A stretch of DNA of 64,000 nt, from contig NZ_BJKN01000001.1 in the NCBI RefSeq assembly GCF_006538365.1, positions 799,639 to 863,638 of the forward strand, in the 5' to 3' direction. Below, one piece after another: positions 42,436-50,871 of the stretch (the stretch's first letter is position 1; each line of letters starts with the position of its first letter). Under the pieces are notes generated by a model that was not told where the DNA came from, made no database searches, and was given only the letters and a program-made list of their open reading frames with translations. The position numbers were made by a program, and so were the translations under genes. This DNA comes from Moorella sp. E308F (GTDB taxonomy: Bacteria; Bacillota; DSM-521; Neomoorellales; Neomoorellaceae).

Positions 42436-43662
42436 GTGAATACCCAGGAAAGAGCCCTGCAGCTGCATAAGGAATGGCAGGGTAAAATCGAAGTACGGGG
42501 GCGGGTACAGGTCCGGGATGGGACGGATCTTTCCCTGGCCTATACTCCCGGTGTCGCCGAGCCCTGCAAAGAAATCCATAAAGATCCCAAACTCGTTGAC
42601 GTCTACACCCGGCGCTGGAACCAGGTTGCCGTAGTATCCGACGGCTCGGCGGTCCTTGGCCTCGGTAACATTGGCGCCCGGGCGGCCATGCCCGTTATGG
42701 AAGGGAAAAGCCTGCTTTTTAAAACCTTTGCCGGTGTCGATGCCTTCCCCATCTGCATCGATTCCCAGGATGTAGATGAGATTGTCAGGACAGTCCAGCT
42801 CCTGACCCCCACCTTTGGCGGCGTCAACCTGGAGGATATTGCCGCGCCCCGCTGTTTTGAAATCGAGCGACGCCTCAAGGAAACCACTGACATTCCTATC
42901 TTCCACGACGACCAGCACGGTACGGCCGTAGTCGTATTGAGCGGGATTATCAACGCCTGTAAGATCACCAAGCGGGAGCTGGGTGATCTCAAGGTAGTGA
43001 TCAACGGCGCCGGGGCGGCCGGCATTGCCACTGCCAAGCTCCTGCTCAGCGTGGGCGTAAAAGACGTGATCCTCTGCGATTCCCGGGGAATTATCTCCTC
43101 AAAGCGCCAGGACCTCAATGCGGAAAAACAGGAAATGCTCAAGATCACGAACAAAGAAGACCGCAGCGGCACCCTGGCCGACGCCATGGTAGGCGCCAAC
43201 TGCTTTATCGGCCTCTCTGTCAAAGACGCCGTTAATCAGGATATGGTACGCTCCATGGGTAAAGACCCCATTATCTTTGCCATGGCTAACCCCGTTCCGG
43301 AAATCTATCCCGATAAGGCGCGGGAAGCCGGCGCCGCCGTTGTGGGCACGGGGCGGAGCGACTTCCCCAACCAGGTCAATAATGTCCTGGGCTTCCCCGG
43401 CATCTTCCGCGGTGCCCTTGACGTGAAGGCTTCCGATATCAATGAACCGATGAAGATTGCCGCCGCCCATGCCCTGGCCGACCTGGTGGGCGACAGGCTC
43501 TCACCTGATTTCGTCATGCCGGAAGCCTTCGACCTGCGGGTGGCACCGGCGGTGGCAGCGGCCGTAGCCAAGGCCGCCATGGAGAGTGGCGTGGCTCGCG
43601 AGCCGAAGGACCCCGAGTGGGTGAAGAAACATACGGAAGAGCTGATCGGCCTGGCGAAATAA
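42436..43662 (+). CDS. NAD(P)-dependent malic enzyme, short bacterial type
   Basis: Oxidatively decarboxylates malate to pyruvate and CO2. The 408-residue protein has the catalytic tyrosine in [11 protein letters not shown], the lysine in [19 protein letters not shown], the metal-binding [12 protein letters not shown] and [10 protein letters not shown], and a Rossmann coenzyme domain with [16 protein letters not shown]. No phosphotransacetylase domain is fused, unlike E. coli MaeB. Cofactor preference is not evident. GTG at 42436 is the start. As last gene in the malyl-CoA cluster it would pull malate to pyruvate, feeding acetyl-CoA synthesis. Confidence 0.92.
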   Translation: MNTQERALQLHKEWQGKIEVRGRVQVRDGTDLSLAYTPGVAEPCKEIHKDPKLVDVYTRRWNQVAVVSDGSAVLGLGNIGARAAMPVMEGKSLLFKTFAGVDAFPICIDSQDVDEIVRTVQLLTPTFGGVNLEDIAAPRCFEIERRLKETTDIPIFHDDQHGTAVVVLSGIINACKITKRELGDLKVVINGAGAAGIATAKLLLSVGVKDVILCDSRGIISSKRQDLNAEKQEMLKITNKEDRSGTLADAMVGANCFIGLSVKDAVNQDMVRSMGKDPIIFAMANPVPEIYPDKAREAGAAVVGTGRSDFPNQVNNVLGFPGIFRGALDVKASDINEPMKIAAAHALADLVGDRLSPDFVMPEAFDLRVAPAVAAAVAKAAMESGVAREPKDPEWVKKHTEELIGLAK

Positions 43663-43684
43663 AATCCAGGAACGCTGGTGTTAC

Positions 43685-43702
43685 GACCCCGGGCCCTGGG
43701 TC
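43685..43702 (+). other. Hairpin in the malic-enzyme 3' region
   Basis: CGACCC pairs with GGGTCG around a GC-rich loop, about 25 nt after the malic-enzyme stop codon and before the terminator at 43728. Confidence 0.5.
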
Positions 43703-43727
43703 GCACGCCAGGCGGGAGAAGATGACG

Positions 43728-43761
43728 AGCCGCCCGGAGGAACGCTCCGGGCGGCTTTTTC
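43728..43761 (+). terminator. Intrinsic terminator after the malic-enzyme gene
   Basis: AGCCGCCCGGAG (43728-43739) pairs perfectly with CTCCGGGCGGCT (43745-43756), loop GAACG, followed by TTTTCT. Confidence 0.95.
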
Positions 43762-43791
43762 TGGCCGCGCATGCGCTCCTCCCCTGCCGGG

Positions 43792-43817
43792 TATAATAAC
43801 AGAAAAAAGGCAGGTGG
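43792..43817 (+). promoter_or_regulatory. TATAAT and ribosome-binding site ahead of a small proline-rich frame
   Basis: TATAAT at 43792-43797 without a clear -35, followed by the purine-rich AAAGGCAGGTGG ending at 43817, seven bases before a CTG codon. Confidence 0.35.
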
Positions 43818-43824
43818 ATTTAAA

Positions 43825-43968
43825 CTGGTCAACCGTATCGACTCTCCTGAATATCCGCAGGAAGCGCCGCAGCCCAACAGCGTCCCCCATCCTGCGACCT
43901 CACCACCGGAATTCCCACTGGAAATTAAACCGGCAGCCGATCCCCCGCAGGGGGATTTTCTGTTATAA
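43825..43968 (+). CDS. Possible small proline-rich protein with a CTG start
   Basis: A 47-residue frame rich in Pro, Glu and Asp (for example [18 protein letters not shown]), with no cysteine and no membrane segment, so probably disordered. It has AGGTGG seven bases upstream, a TATAAT before that, and a terminator whose stem encodes its last residues (PPQGDFLL). CTG is the only plausible initiator; it is rare but used. An ATG further upstream (43771) would precede the promoter. The synonymous codon choice resembles the neighbours. No family is recognised, and it may not be translated. Confidence 0.3.
   Translation: MVNRIDSPEYPQEAPQPNSVPHPATSPPEFPLEIKPAADPPQGDFLL
43940..43960 (+). terminator. 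Terminator upstream of panB
   Basis: ATCCCCC (43940-43946) pairs with GGGGGAT (43950-43956) with a three-base loop, followed by TTTC. A TATAAT (43974-43979) just beyond may serve panB. Confidence 0.65.
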
Positions 43969-44041
43969 TAAGCATATAGCTGGTCAATACTTCCAGCTTA
44001 TAGCTTTTATCATGGTAACATATGGAACAAGGAGGGGGAAA

Positions 44042-44851
44042 ATGGCCGCACGCACTAAGATTACCCTGCCCCAGCTCCAGGCCATGAAGGAGCGAGGGGA
44101 GAAGATCACCATGGTAACCACTTATGATTATCCTTCAGCTTTGCTGGCCGACCAGGCCGGCATGGACATGCTGCTGGTAGGCGATTCGTTGGGCATGGTG
44201 GTCCTGGGCTACCAGAGTACAGTACCCGTAACTATGGATGAGATGGTGCATCATACCCGCGCCGTTATGCGGGCCAATCCTGCAGCCCTGGTGGTGGCCG
44301 ACCTGCCTTTTCTTTCCTATCAGGCCAGTGTAACGGACGCCGTTTATAATGCCGGCCGCCTGGTCAAAGAGGGTGGGGCCGATGCCGTAAAGCTGGAAGG
44401 TGGTCGGGCTATGGTACCCATGGTCCGAGCTATAGTCGATGCCGGCATCCCGGTCATGGGTCATTTGGGGTTAACTCCCCAGTCGGTAGTCCAGCTGGGT
44501 GGCTATCGCGTCCAGGGACGGGAGAAAGATGCGGCCGATAGAATTGCCGCCGATGCGGAAGCATTAGTGGAGGCTGGCGTCTTCTCCCTGGTACTGGAAT
44601 GCGTACCGGCGGACCTGGCCCGGCGGATAACGGCGGAATTACCGGTACCTACCATCGGCATTGGGGCCGGGCCTGATTGTGACGGCCAGGTGCTGGTTTA
44701 CCATGACCTCCTGGGCCTCTTTGACCGCTTCCAGCCCAAATTTGTCAAGCGTTATGTAAACCTGGGCGAAGCCATTGTCAAGGCCCTTGCCGATTACCGG
44801 GAAGAGGTCCGCCAAGGGAAATTCCCCGGTGAAGAACACAGTTTCCGGTAA
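44042..44851 (+). CDS. panB: 3-methyl-2-oxobutanoate hydroxymethyltransferase
   Basis: First committed step of pantothenate (hence coenzyme A) synthesis: transfers a hydroxymethyl group from methylene-tetrahydrofolate to ketoisovalerate. The 269-residue TIM barrel shows [34 protein letters not shown] with the metal-binding Asp, and the catalytic glutamate in [14 protein letters not shown] at 44042 follows AAGGAGGGGG; the open frame extends 76 codons upstream but crosses a terminator and promoter. It is separated from panC (63671). The second repeat copy begins right at its stop codon. Confidence 0.95.
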   Translation: MAARTKITLPQLQAMKERGEKITMVTTYDYPSALLADQAGMDMLLVGDSLGMVVLGYQSTVPVTMDEMVHHTRAVMRANPAALVVADLPFLSYQASVTDAVYNAGRLVKEGGADAVKLEGGRAMVPMVRAIVDAGIPVMGHLGLTPQSVVQLGGYRVQGREKDAADRIAADAEALVEAGVFSLVLECVPADLARRITAELPVPTIGIGAGPDCDGQVLVYHDLLGLFDRFQPKFVKRYVNLGEAIVKALADYREEVRQGKFPGEEHSFR

Positions 44852-44965
44852 AAGACCCTCATACCGCTAACGCGACACATTAGAAGGATGAAAATAACGG
44901 GCTGGCATTTGTTTGGAGCGAGCAAAAACAATGCCAGCCTGGAGCGAAGTTATTTCAGGGTAGAA
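44852..44965 (+). repeat. Structured intergenic repeat, copy 2
   Basis: Second copy of the element at 1142-1257. Nested arms: ACCCT with AGGGT (44957-44961), GAAAATAAC with a GTTATTTC arm, and a perfect inner arm GGCTGGCATT (44900-44909) with AATGCCAGCC (44930-44939). It begins immediately after the panB stop codon and ends about 20 bp before the CvpA-like gene. From AGAAGGATG onward only three differences separate the copies. Confidence 0.8.
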
Positions 44966-44986
44966 TGTATGGAGGGACGCTGTTAG

Positions 44987-45700
44987 TTGCTCAATTACCT
45001 GGACCTGCTTCTATTTCTGCTCCTGGCCCTGGGTGCGTGGCGGGGTTACCGCCTGGGTTTTGTTAACCTGATAGCCGGGTGGATCAGCTACCTGGTGGCT
45101 GGGCTGGCGGCAGCCCTCTATGCCCGGCCCCTGGCTGAAGCCGTGGACCAGGCCTGGCACTTAACCGGTCGCTGGGGCAACTGGCTGGCCCCCCTATTAC
45201 CATTACCCCGGCCGGTTCTCAGCCAGCCCCTGGGTAAGGCTGCCGCCGGACAGCTGGAAATCCTTTTAAACGGCACGCCGTTACCAGGGATGTTAAAACA
45301 AAGCCTGCTGGAGAGCCTGGAGAAGGCTCCCGGAGGTACGGTGGGCCAGGTCCTGGCCGGGCAGCTGGTCTTCCTGCTCCTGGAATTAGTAACCCTGGTG
45401 GTCCTTTTTTACGGCAGTTTATTTCTTTTACGCCGCCTGGCACGCTGGAGCACCATGGGGATAAATATGACCTCTACCGGTTTGCTTAACCGGGGCCTGG
45501 GCCTGGCCCTGGGTCTCCTGGGGCAGGTCTTCTGGTTGGCTTTGCTGGTAGGGATGCTGCGCTATCTCGTGGCCCTACCGGCCATGACGGCAGCTCCGGG
45601 TTTTTTACCCCTGGCCCGGCAGTTCTATAACTCCGGCATGGCCCTCCAGCTGAGCAATTTTTATGACTGGCTGGCCGGACTGTTGCATACCCTAATCTAG
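44987..45700 (+). CDS. CvpA family membrane protein
   Basis: A 237-residue protein with about four transmembrane helices. The N-terminal pattern LNYLDLLLFLLLALGAWRGY with RLGFVNLIAGWISYLVAGLA identifies the CvpA family. In E. coli CvpA is required for colicin V export and for purF-operon related phenotypes; in Firmicutes the role is unclear. TTG at 44987 follows a GGAGGG site at the end of the repeat region. Whether the repeat affects its expression is unknown. The aminopeptidase gene follows. Confidence 0.82.
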   Translation: MLNYLDLLLFLLLALGAWRGYRLGFVNLIAGWISYLVAGLAAALYARPLAEAVDQAWHLTGRWGNWLAPLLPLPRPVLSQPLGKAAAGQLEILLNGTPLPGMLKQSLLESLEKAPGGTVGQVLAGQLVFLLLELVTLVVLFYGSLFLLRRLARWSTMGINMTSTGLLNRGLGLALGLLGQVFWLALLVGMLRYLVALPAMTAAPGFLPLARQFYNSGMALQLSNFYDWLAGLLHTLI

Positions 45701-45768
45701 GGGGTTGGCAAGAGGAAGTTATCAATATGGGGGATTTGCCTCCAGGTTGATAAAAGGAGGAATTACCT

Positions 45769-47199
45769 ATGGCAGAAAAAGAAGAAAGCAGAGGCAAAAA
45801 ACTACAAAAAGAACTGGCTCTCCCTCAGAAGAGTGCCTGGGAGCTTTTAGAAAAGGACACCAGGGAAAAGGTATTTGCTTTTGCCGAGGGGTATAAAACC
45901 TTCTTAAGCCGGGCTAAAACTGAACGAGAAGCCATCCGGGCCGCCCTGGAAGCCGCCCGGGGACGCGGCTTTATTTCCCTGGCTGACCTGCCACCCGGCC
46001 GGGGGTTAAATCCCGGAAGCCGTTTTTACCTGGAATGGCGGGGTAAAGTCCTGCTCATGGGTATAATGGGTACGGCTGATCTGACCGAAGGCGTAAGGCT
46101 GGTGGGGGCCCATGTTGATGCGCCGCGCCTGGACCTGAAACCCATGCCCCTCTATGAAAAAGACGGCCTGGCCATGTTCAAAACCCACTATTACGGCGGC
46201 ATCAAGAAATACCAGTGGACGGCCCTTCCCCTGGCCCTACACGGCGTGATTATGTTAAGGAACGGTCGCCGGGTGGAAGTGGTAATCGGTGAAGACAGCG
46301 CCGACCCCATATTTACCATAAGCGATTTGTTACCCCACCTGGCCAAGGAGCAGATGAAAAAGAATATGGAAGAAGCCTTGAGCGGGGATGATTTAAACCT
46401 GGTGGTAGGCAGCATACCTTATCCCGGCGAAGACGATGTAAAAGATAAAATTCGCCTGGCCATTCTCCAGTTGCTAAATGAACGTTATGGCCTGGTGGAA
46501 GAGGACCTGATTACGGCAGAGCTGGAACTGGTACCGGCCGGGCCGGCCCGGGACCTGGGTTTTGACCGCTCCCTGGTAGGAGGTTACGGCCAGGACGACC
46601 GGGTCTGCGGCTACACGGCCCTGCAGGCCATCCTGGACCTGGAGGGCCCCCGGCATACGGCCCTGGTACTCCTGGTAGATAAAGAAGAAATCGGCAGTAC
46701 AGGTAATACCGGCGCCCACTCCCGCTTCCTAGAATATGCTTTAAGCGAGCTAGCTGCTCGCCTGGGTAATACCAGCATTGTCCACGTGGGCCGGATTATG
46801 GCCAATTCCCAGGCCATTTCCGCTGACGTGACCGCCGGTGTCGATCCCACCTATGAAAATGTCTTCGACATGCACAATGCTTCCCGCCTGGGATACGGCG
46901 TGGTTTTAAATAAGTACTCCGGTTCCCGGGGCAAATACGACGCCAATGACGCCAGTGCCGAGTTTATGGGCCGACTGCGGGACATTTTCAACCAGAATCA
47001 GGTCATCTGGCAGAGCGGCGAAATGGGTAAGGTGGATGCCGGCGGCGGCGGTACCATAGCCAAGTTTTTGGCCTATTTCGGCCTGGATGTGGCCGACTGC
47101 GGCCCGGCCCTCCTCTCCATGCACGCTCCCCTGGAGATAGCCAGCAAGGTGGATATTTATATGGCCTACCGGGCCTACAAGGCTTTTCTAGCCAGTTAA
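45769..47199 (+). CDS. M18-family aminopeptidase
   Basis: Zinc aminopeptidase of 476 residues, cytoplasmic (no signal). Metal and catalytic residues of the M18 family are visible: GAHVDAPRLDLKP (His115, Asp117), VDKEEIGSTGNTGAHS with the catalytic Glu pair, a central Asp in SADVTAGVDP, and a late His in LLSMHAPLEIASK. It probably forms a tetrahedral dodecamer and removes N-terminal residues from peptides, often acidic or neutral. An AGGAGGA site precedes the ATG. It is co-directional with the CvpA-like gene, without a gap promoter being obvious. Confidence 0.9.
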   Translation: MAEKEESRGKKLQKELALPQKSAWELLEKDTREKVFAFAEGYKTFLSRAKTEREAIRAALEAARGRGFISLADLPPGRGLNPGSRFYLEWRGKVLLMGIMGTADLTEGVRLVGAHVDAPRLDLKPMPLYEKDGLAMFKTHYYGGIKKYQWTALPLALHGVIMLRNGRRVEVVIGEDSADPIFTISDLLPHLAKEQMKKNMEEALSGDDLNLVVGSIPYPGEDDVKDKIRLAILQLLNERYGLVEEDLITAELELVPAGPARDLGFDRSLVGGYGQDDRVCGYTALQAILDLEGPRHTALVLLVDKEEIGSTGNTGAHSRFLEYALSELAARLGNTSIVHVGRIMANSQAISADVTAGVDPTYENVFDMHNASRLGYGVVLNKYSGSRGKYDANDASAEFMGRLRDIFNQNQVIWQSGEMGKVDAGGGGTIAKFLAYFGLDVADCGPALLSMHAPLEIASKVDIYMAYRAYKAFLAS

Positions 47200-47246
47200 T
47201 GATTTTTTAAGCAGGAAAAGTAAAATCTCGTGAAGAAAAGATATAT

Positions 47247-47296
47247 AAAAGGCCCTGGTACCTTGAGAGTGGATGGGCGCCAGGTGCTTTTCTTTT
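47247..47296 (+). terminator. Probable terminator after the aminopeptidase gene
   Basis: AAAAGGCCCTGG (47247-47258) pairs with CCAGGTGCTTTT (47280-47291) with two internal mismatches, then CTTTT. The loop is long (21 nt). Confidence 0.55.
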
Positions 47297-47309
47297 AAAG
47301 GGGGCATGG

Positions 47310-47894
47310 ATGGTGGAAAAAATAGTAGATGCCCGCGGGCTGGCCTGCCCGCAACCGGTTATCCAGACCAAAAAGGCCCTGGAAAGTTTGGGGCCGGATG
47401 GAGAGCTGGTTACCATTGTCGATAATGAGGTCGCCCGGGACAATGTTTTAAAACTGGCGCGGAGCCTGGAGTGCGCTACCAGCGTCAGGGAACAGGGAAG
47501 TGAATACTATATCCATATTCGCAAGGAAAGCATACCGGCTACCCAGTTAAGCGTTAATCCGGGCCAGGTATTGCTGGTAACCTCGGCCAGCCTGGGCCGC
47601 GGTTCGGAAGAGCTGGGGAGCATCCTCATGCGCAGCTTCTTTTACAGCTTGAGTGAAACGGAAGTGCTGCCCCGGCGGGTTCTCTTTATCAACAGTGGTG
47701 TCCAGCTCTGCTGCCAGGGTTCACCGGTGCTGGACAGCCTGCTGGCTCTGGAGCAAAAGGGAGTGGAAATCCTGGCCTGCGGCACCTGCCTGGACTATTA
47801 CCACCTGAAAGAAAAATTGTGTGCCGGTAGCGTTACCAATATGTATACCATCATTGAACACCTTATGGCTGCGGAAAAGGTAATTACCCTCTAG
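47310..47894 (+). CDS. yedF: YedF-type selenium/sulfur metabolism protein (TusA plus DsrE-like)
   Basis: A 194-residue two-domain protein. The N-terminal TusA domain (about 1-72) carries the sulfur-handling Cys13 in RGLACPQPV. The C-terminal DsrE-like domain (about 90-190) has VQLCCQGSPVLDSL and ACGTCLDYYHL. This fusion is found mainly in selenium-using bacteria and is annotated as selenium metabolism protein YedF. Selenocysteine enzymes such as formate dehydrogenase fit an acetogen. No selD or selA gene is nearby. Confidence 0.9.
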   Translation: MVEKIVDARGLACPQPVIQTKKALESLGPDGELVTIVDNEVARDNVLKLARSLECATSVREQGSEYYIHIRKESIPATQLSVNPGQVLLVTSASLGRGSEELGSILMRSFFYSLSETEVLPRRVLFINSGVQLCCQGSPVLDSLLALEQKGVEILACGTCLDYYHLKEKLCAGSVTNMYTIIEHLMAAEKVITL

Positions 47895-47898
47895 GGGA

Positions 47899-48846
47899 GT
47901 GGTGACTTTGCTCTGGCAGCGCCGGCGTTACCGGGATGAAGAGCGCCTGTCAGCAGCCCTGGCAGGTTGCCGGGGCAAAATAGCTAAAGGTTTACGACGG
48001 GAGTTGTGCCGGCTGGACGCCCGGGCCCTGGCCGGGCTCCTTGCCGGCCTCTGGCCGCGTCTGGAGGAAGCTACCCGTGAGCAGCTGGCGGCTCTGGCGG
48101 AGGAAGAAGGTTTTATTGAGGCCTGGCTGCGGGACCTGGAACAGGGAAAAGCCGGTGAGAAAGCTAGGGCGGCTACCATCCTGGGCGAGATGGGAGTTAA
48201 ACGTGCCCTTGGCTCCCTCCTCGCGGCCCTGGGAGACCGGGACGAAGGCGTCCAGATGGCAGCAACGGCAGCCCTTATCCGTTTACGTGACCGGCGTTGC
48301 CTGGAACCGTTGCTTACAGCTCTGGCGGAACCCCGGCGCTGGCCACCGGCGCGGGTGGCCGAGGTGTTGCTGGCTTTAGGAACAGACAGTATCCCGCCTT
48401 TGCTGGATCTCCTGGAACGGGGGCCGGAAGACGTTTCCATACGGGTGATAAATATCCTGGGCTGCTTTAAGGATGAGCGGGTCTTACCGGCCCTGGAGCA
48501 CTGCCTTAAGGATGAGAGCGCTGCCGTGCGCAGAGCAGCGGCCATGGCCCTTGGGGAAACCGGCTGCAGCCAGGGCGCGGGGAGTTTAAAGAAGGCACTG
48601 GCCGATCCGGTGGGCGAGGTACGGGCCGCCGCCGCCCGCGCCCTGGGAAGGCTAAAGTGCCGGGATGCCACGGATTTGCTTAAGAGTTGCCTGGCCGATG
48701 CAACCTGGGAAGTCCGCGCAGCTGCCGGCGCGGCCCTCACCGAGCTGGGGGCAGCAAGGGACGAGCAAGAAATGGGAGGAGAACATCTGGATGGACTTGC
48801 AGGTTGGCGATATCGTCCAGACCAGAAAGAAACATCCCTGCGGTAG
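47899..48846 (+). CDS. HEAT-repeat protein
   Basis: A 315-residue helical solenoid made of about six HEAT/PBS-lyase-like repeats (about 90-290), for example VRAAAARALGRLKCRDATDL and VRRAAAMALGETGC. Such scaffolds bind other proteins; no catalytic motif is present. It is unusually rich in Ala, Leu and Arg. The start is ambiguous: GTG at 47899 or 47902, or TTG at 47908, all follow AGGGGAG. The last 56 bases overlap the DUF951 gene in another frame, suggesting translational coupling. Confidence 0.75.
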   Translation: MVTLLWQRRRYRDEERLSAALAGCRGKIAKGLRRELCRLDARALAGLLAGLWPRLEEATREQLAALAEEEGFIEAWLRDLEQGKAGEKARAATILGEMGVKRALGSLLAALGDRDEGVQMAATAALIRLRDRRCLEPLLTALAEPRRWPPARVAEVLLALGTDSIPPLLDLLERGPEDVSIRVINILGCFKDERVLPALEHCLKDESAAVRRAAAMALGETGCSQGAGSLKKALADPVGEVRAAAARALGRLKCRDATDLLKSCLADATWEVRAAAGAALTELGAARDEQEMGGEHLDGLAGWRYRPDQKETSLR

Positions 48847-48976
48847 CGACCAATGGGAGATTTTACGAGTAGGTATGGATTTTCGCCTACGCTGCCTGGG
48901 ATGCGGTCGTTTAATCCTTATTCCTCGTCTAAAAGCGGAAAAGAGCATTAAAAAAGTGATAGCTAAATTGCCTTGA
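48791..48976 (+). CDS. DUF951 family small protein
   Basis: A 61-residue protein with the DUF951 pattern DLQVGDIVQTRKKHPCG, then WEILRVGMDFRLRCLGCGR, containing three cysteines (one CxxC pair plus one in HPCG) that could bind a metal. It resembles small nucleic-acid-binding beta barrels, but the function is unknown. In Bacillus the homologue yyzM sits ahead of yyaF-rpsF; here rpsF follows about 3 kb downstream. GGAGGAG lies eight bases before the ATG, inside the HEAT-repeat gene. The 3' end overlaps the convergent CGGC gene by 14 bp. Confidence 0.85.
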   Translation: MDLQVGDIVQTRKKHPCGSDQWEILRVGMDFRLRCLGCGRLILIPRLKAEKSIKKVIAKLP

Positions 48977-49472
48977 GCAGGGTCAGGATTGGCAGAGTAT
49001 TCCTGGTAGTGGCGGCCTGTTTTTCATACAAATAATGCAAATAATTGAGGTTGAGGAGGCGCTGCCGGCATTCGGTAAGGCTGGGGATGTCATCTGGCTT
49101 TAGAATTACGGTGGAGCAGTGGTAGGCTGTCGCTGCATCAATGTAGCTCCCCATAAGCACCGGTCGGCCCAGTTCATCCTCAATGGCCATTGCCCCGGCC
49201 AAGGCCGTGGGGCAACGGTTGCCAAAAAACATGCAGGAAGGAAAAACGAAATAGTCGACTTTCTCTTGACGAACCATGCGGCGGGCCACTTCCAGGCGGC
49301 CGGTGCCCGGACAACCGGGGCAGGGCTGTATGGCAACGATTTTAGCTTCCGGAAGCTCCCCCAGAGGTCCCTTTTTTTTCTCCACGGCCAGGAAACAGAG
49401 GATATGGGCCTGGTAGCCGGGGCAGCCCCTTTTCCAGTGATCACGGCAGGAAATAATACCAACGCGCAGCAT
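48963..49472 (-). CDS. CGGC-domain-like protein, cysteine-rich
   Basis: A 169-residue protein with several cysteines, some clustered as in CGGC-domain proteins: ISCRDHWKRGCPGY near the N-terminus, AIQPCPGCPGTGRLE and FVFPSCMFFGNRCPT. These could bind metal. A C-terminal helical region follows. Families of this kind are found in anaerobes and are of unknown function. The ATG at 49472 has AAAGGGGTTTC about 7-10 bases upstream. It overlaps the DUF951 gene at the 3' ends. The family assignment is from pattern memory. Confidence 0.5.
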   Translation of the reverse strand: MLRVGIISCRDHWKRGCPGYQAHILCFLAVEKKKGPLGELPEAKIVAIQPCPGCPGTGRLEVARRMVRQEKVDYFVFPSCMFFGNRCPTALAGAMAIEDELGRPVLMGSYIDAATAYHCSTVILKPDDIPSLTECRQRLLNLNYLHYLYEKQAATTRNTLPILTLLKAI

Positions 49473-49797
49473 ATTAAGAAACCCCTTTTACAAAAATTAT
49501 CATTTTAACCAATTGGCCTCGATTTTACCATAACGATAGCAGTTTAGCATATTTTCCTTCAAAAAAATGTCGGAAGGTGGCGGCAGTTCAACAAAATGAA
49601 ACCAGGCTGGGTATAATTACTTCCCGGCTGAAGTAGCTGGAAGCTGGCAATGCCCCGGTCAATGAGGAAGTCGGCTATCCTAGCTGTTTCCGGAGCTGAT
49701 CAAGAAACGGGCCCAAACGATAATAGCTGGCGCTGGCCCGCAGGTCTTTGTTATGATACAATAAACTGGTAATCTCAAATAGACGCTGGTGATAAAT
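49473..49797. other. Intergenic stretch without a supportable gene
   Basis: 325 bp between the CGGC-like gene and the thioesterase gene. A possible -10, TACAAT near 49758, could serve the thioesterase. Short minus-strand frames around 49600-49760 have no start, site or homology I recognise. Confidence 0.5.
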
Positions 49798-50553
49798 TTG
49801 CTGGTCAGTACATACCAGAGGTCCTATGAAGTCCACTATTACGAAACCAATTTTATGTTAGAAGCCTCACCGGTCACCATCCTGGGTTACCTGGAAGAAA
49901 CGGCCACCTGGCATTCAGAAACGGTAGGCAACACCATTGCCAGATTAAACGCCGCCGAACGGGGCTGGGTCGTCTACCGCTACCATCTACAGATGAACCG
50001 CTACCCCCGCTGGCGGGAAAAGATAACCGTCACCACCTGGGTGGAACGCTTCCAGCGCTGTTTCGCTTACCGCAATTTTTACATCCATGATGCCGGGGGT
50101 AACCTCCTGGGCCGGGCCGCGTCCGTGTGGATCTTCCTGGATATCGCCAGCAAAAAGCCCCTGCGGATACCGTCTGAGATAAGTGAACCTTACGGGCTTT
50201 ATCCTGAGGCGGCCATTCCGGAAGGATTTGGCGAGCTACCTGGCCTGGAAACCCCAACTATGATGGCAGCATTTACTGTGGGCGCAGCAGACATAGATAT
50301 CAACCACCATGCCAATAACAAGAGGTATATCCACTGGCTGTTGGAGAGCGTGCCCATGGAGGTTCACCGGCAGGCCTTTCCGTCCACCATTGAGGTTGTA
50401 TATAAAAAAGACGCCCGTTACGGCGATCATATCCTCAGCCAGTGCCAGGAAGTAAAAGCCGGGAAGGGCATCAGGCAGTATCTCCACCGCCTCACCTGCC
50501 CGGAAAAGGAACTGGAATTGACCCTGGCCCGGACATCCTGGCAGGAACGCTAG
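49798..50553 (+). CDS. Acyl-ACP thioesterase
   Basis: Hydrolyses fatty acyl-ACP to release free fatty acids; the plant FatA/FatB type found in many Firmicutes. The 251-residue protein has two hot-dog folds. The first (about 5-125) includes VTILGYLEETATWHSE and the second (about 155-250) includes the Asn/His active-site region DIDINHHANNKRYIHWLLES. TTG at 49798 follows GGTGAT with good spacing; a GTG at 49789 overlaps that site. No lipid-synthesis genes are nearby. Chain-length preference cannot be read. Confidence 0.88.
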   Translation: MLVSTYQRSYEVHYYETNFMLEASPVTILGYLEETATWHSETVGNTIARLNAAERGWVVYRYHLQMNRYPRWREKITVTTWVERFQRCFAYRNFYIHDAGGNLLGRAASVWIFLDIASKKPLRIPSEISEPYGLYPEAAIPEGFGELPGLETPTMMAAFTVGAADIDINHHANNKRYIHWLLESVPMEVHRQAFPSTIEVVYKKDARYGDHILSQCQEVKAGKGIRQYLHRLTCPEKELELTLARTSWQER

Positions 50554-50610
50554 ATCATTTATTGTTACGGTCATATTTTGTGTTCTTCACGGCAAAGGAG
50601 CTTAAGGATA

Positions 50611-50871
50611 ATGCGGGCAGATATAGAAGTCAGGCTCATCCACAACGGGAGGGAATGGATAGCCGGTGATGCTGGTTTTGAGGCCAGGGGTCGCACCCTG
50701 GTTGAGCTGGACCAGAGCATTAAAAACATCCTGCGGAAAAGCGGTAAATTTCAGCAGGGAACAAAAGTAACGGTCCTGATGAAATTTGATTACGAAACCA
50801 TGCCCGATTATGCCCGTGTCCGGCAGTATATGCCTGCCTATTTCAACCGCGTGTTAGAAGTGGAATTATAG
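50611..50871 (+). CDS. Hypothetical protein, 86 residues
   Basis: A small soluble protein with a beta-alpha-beta look: ADIEVRLIHNGREWIAGDAG, then LVELDQSIKNILRK, then TKVTVLMKFDYETMPDYARV. It has no cysteine and no membrane segment. I vaguely recall a DUF of this type in Moorella-related genomes (DUF5395) but cannot confirm it. AAAGGAG precedes the ATG at 50611 by about 11 bases. It is co-directional with the thioesterase gene (57 bp upstream) and the Uma2 gene (downstream). Confidence 0.65.
   Translation: MRADIEVRLIHNGREWIAGDAGFEARGRTLVELDQSIKNILRKSGKFQQGTKVTVLMKFDYETMPDYARVRQYMPAYFNRVLEVEL

Noticed and set aside
43814-44041. 76-codon N-terminal extension of PanB
   Set aside because: It crosses a terminator and possible promoter, and the family N-terminus and a strong Shine-Dalgarno coincide with ATG 44042.
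47928-48740. Long open frame opposite the HEAT-repeat gene
   Set aside because: Arg/Ser/Ala-rich composition typical of antisense readings of Ala/Leu-rich repeats.
49600-49760. Gene remnant on the minus strand upstream of the thioesterase gene
   Set aside because: The short readings have no start codon, no ribosome-binding site and no family I can recognise.
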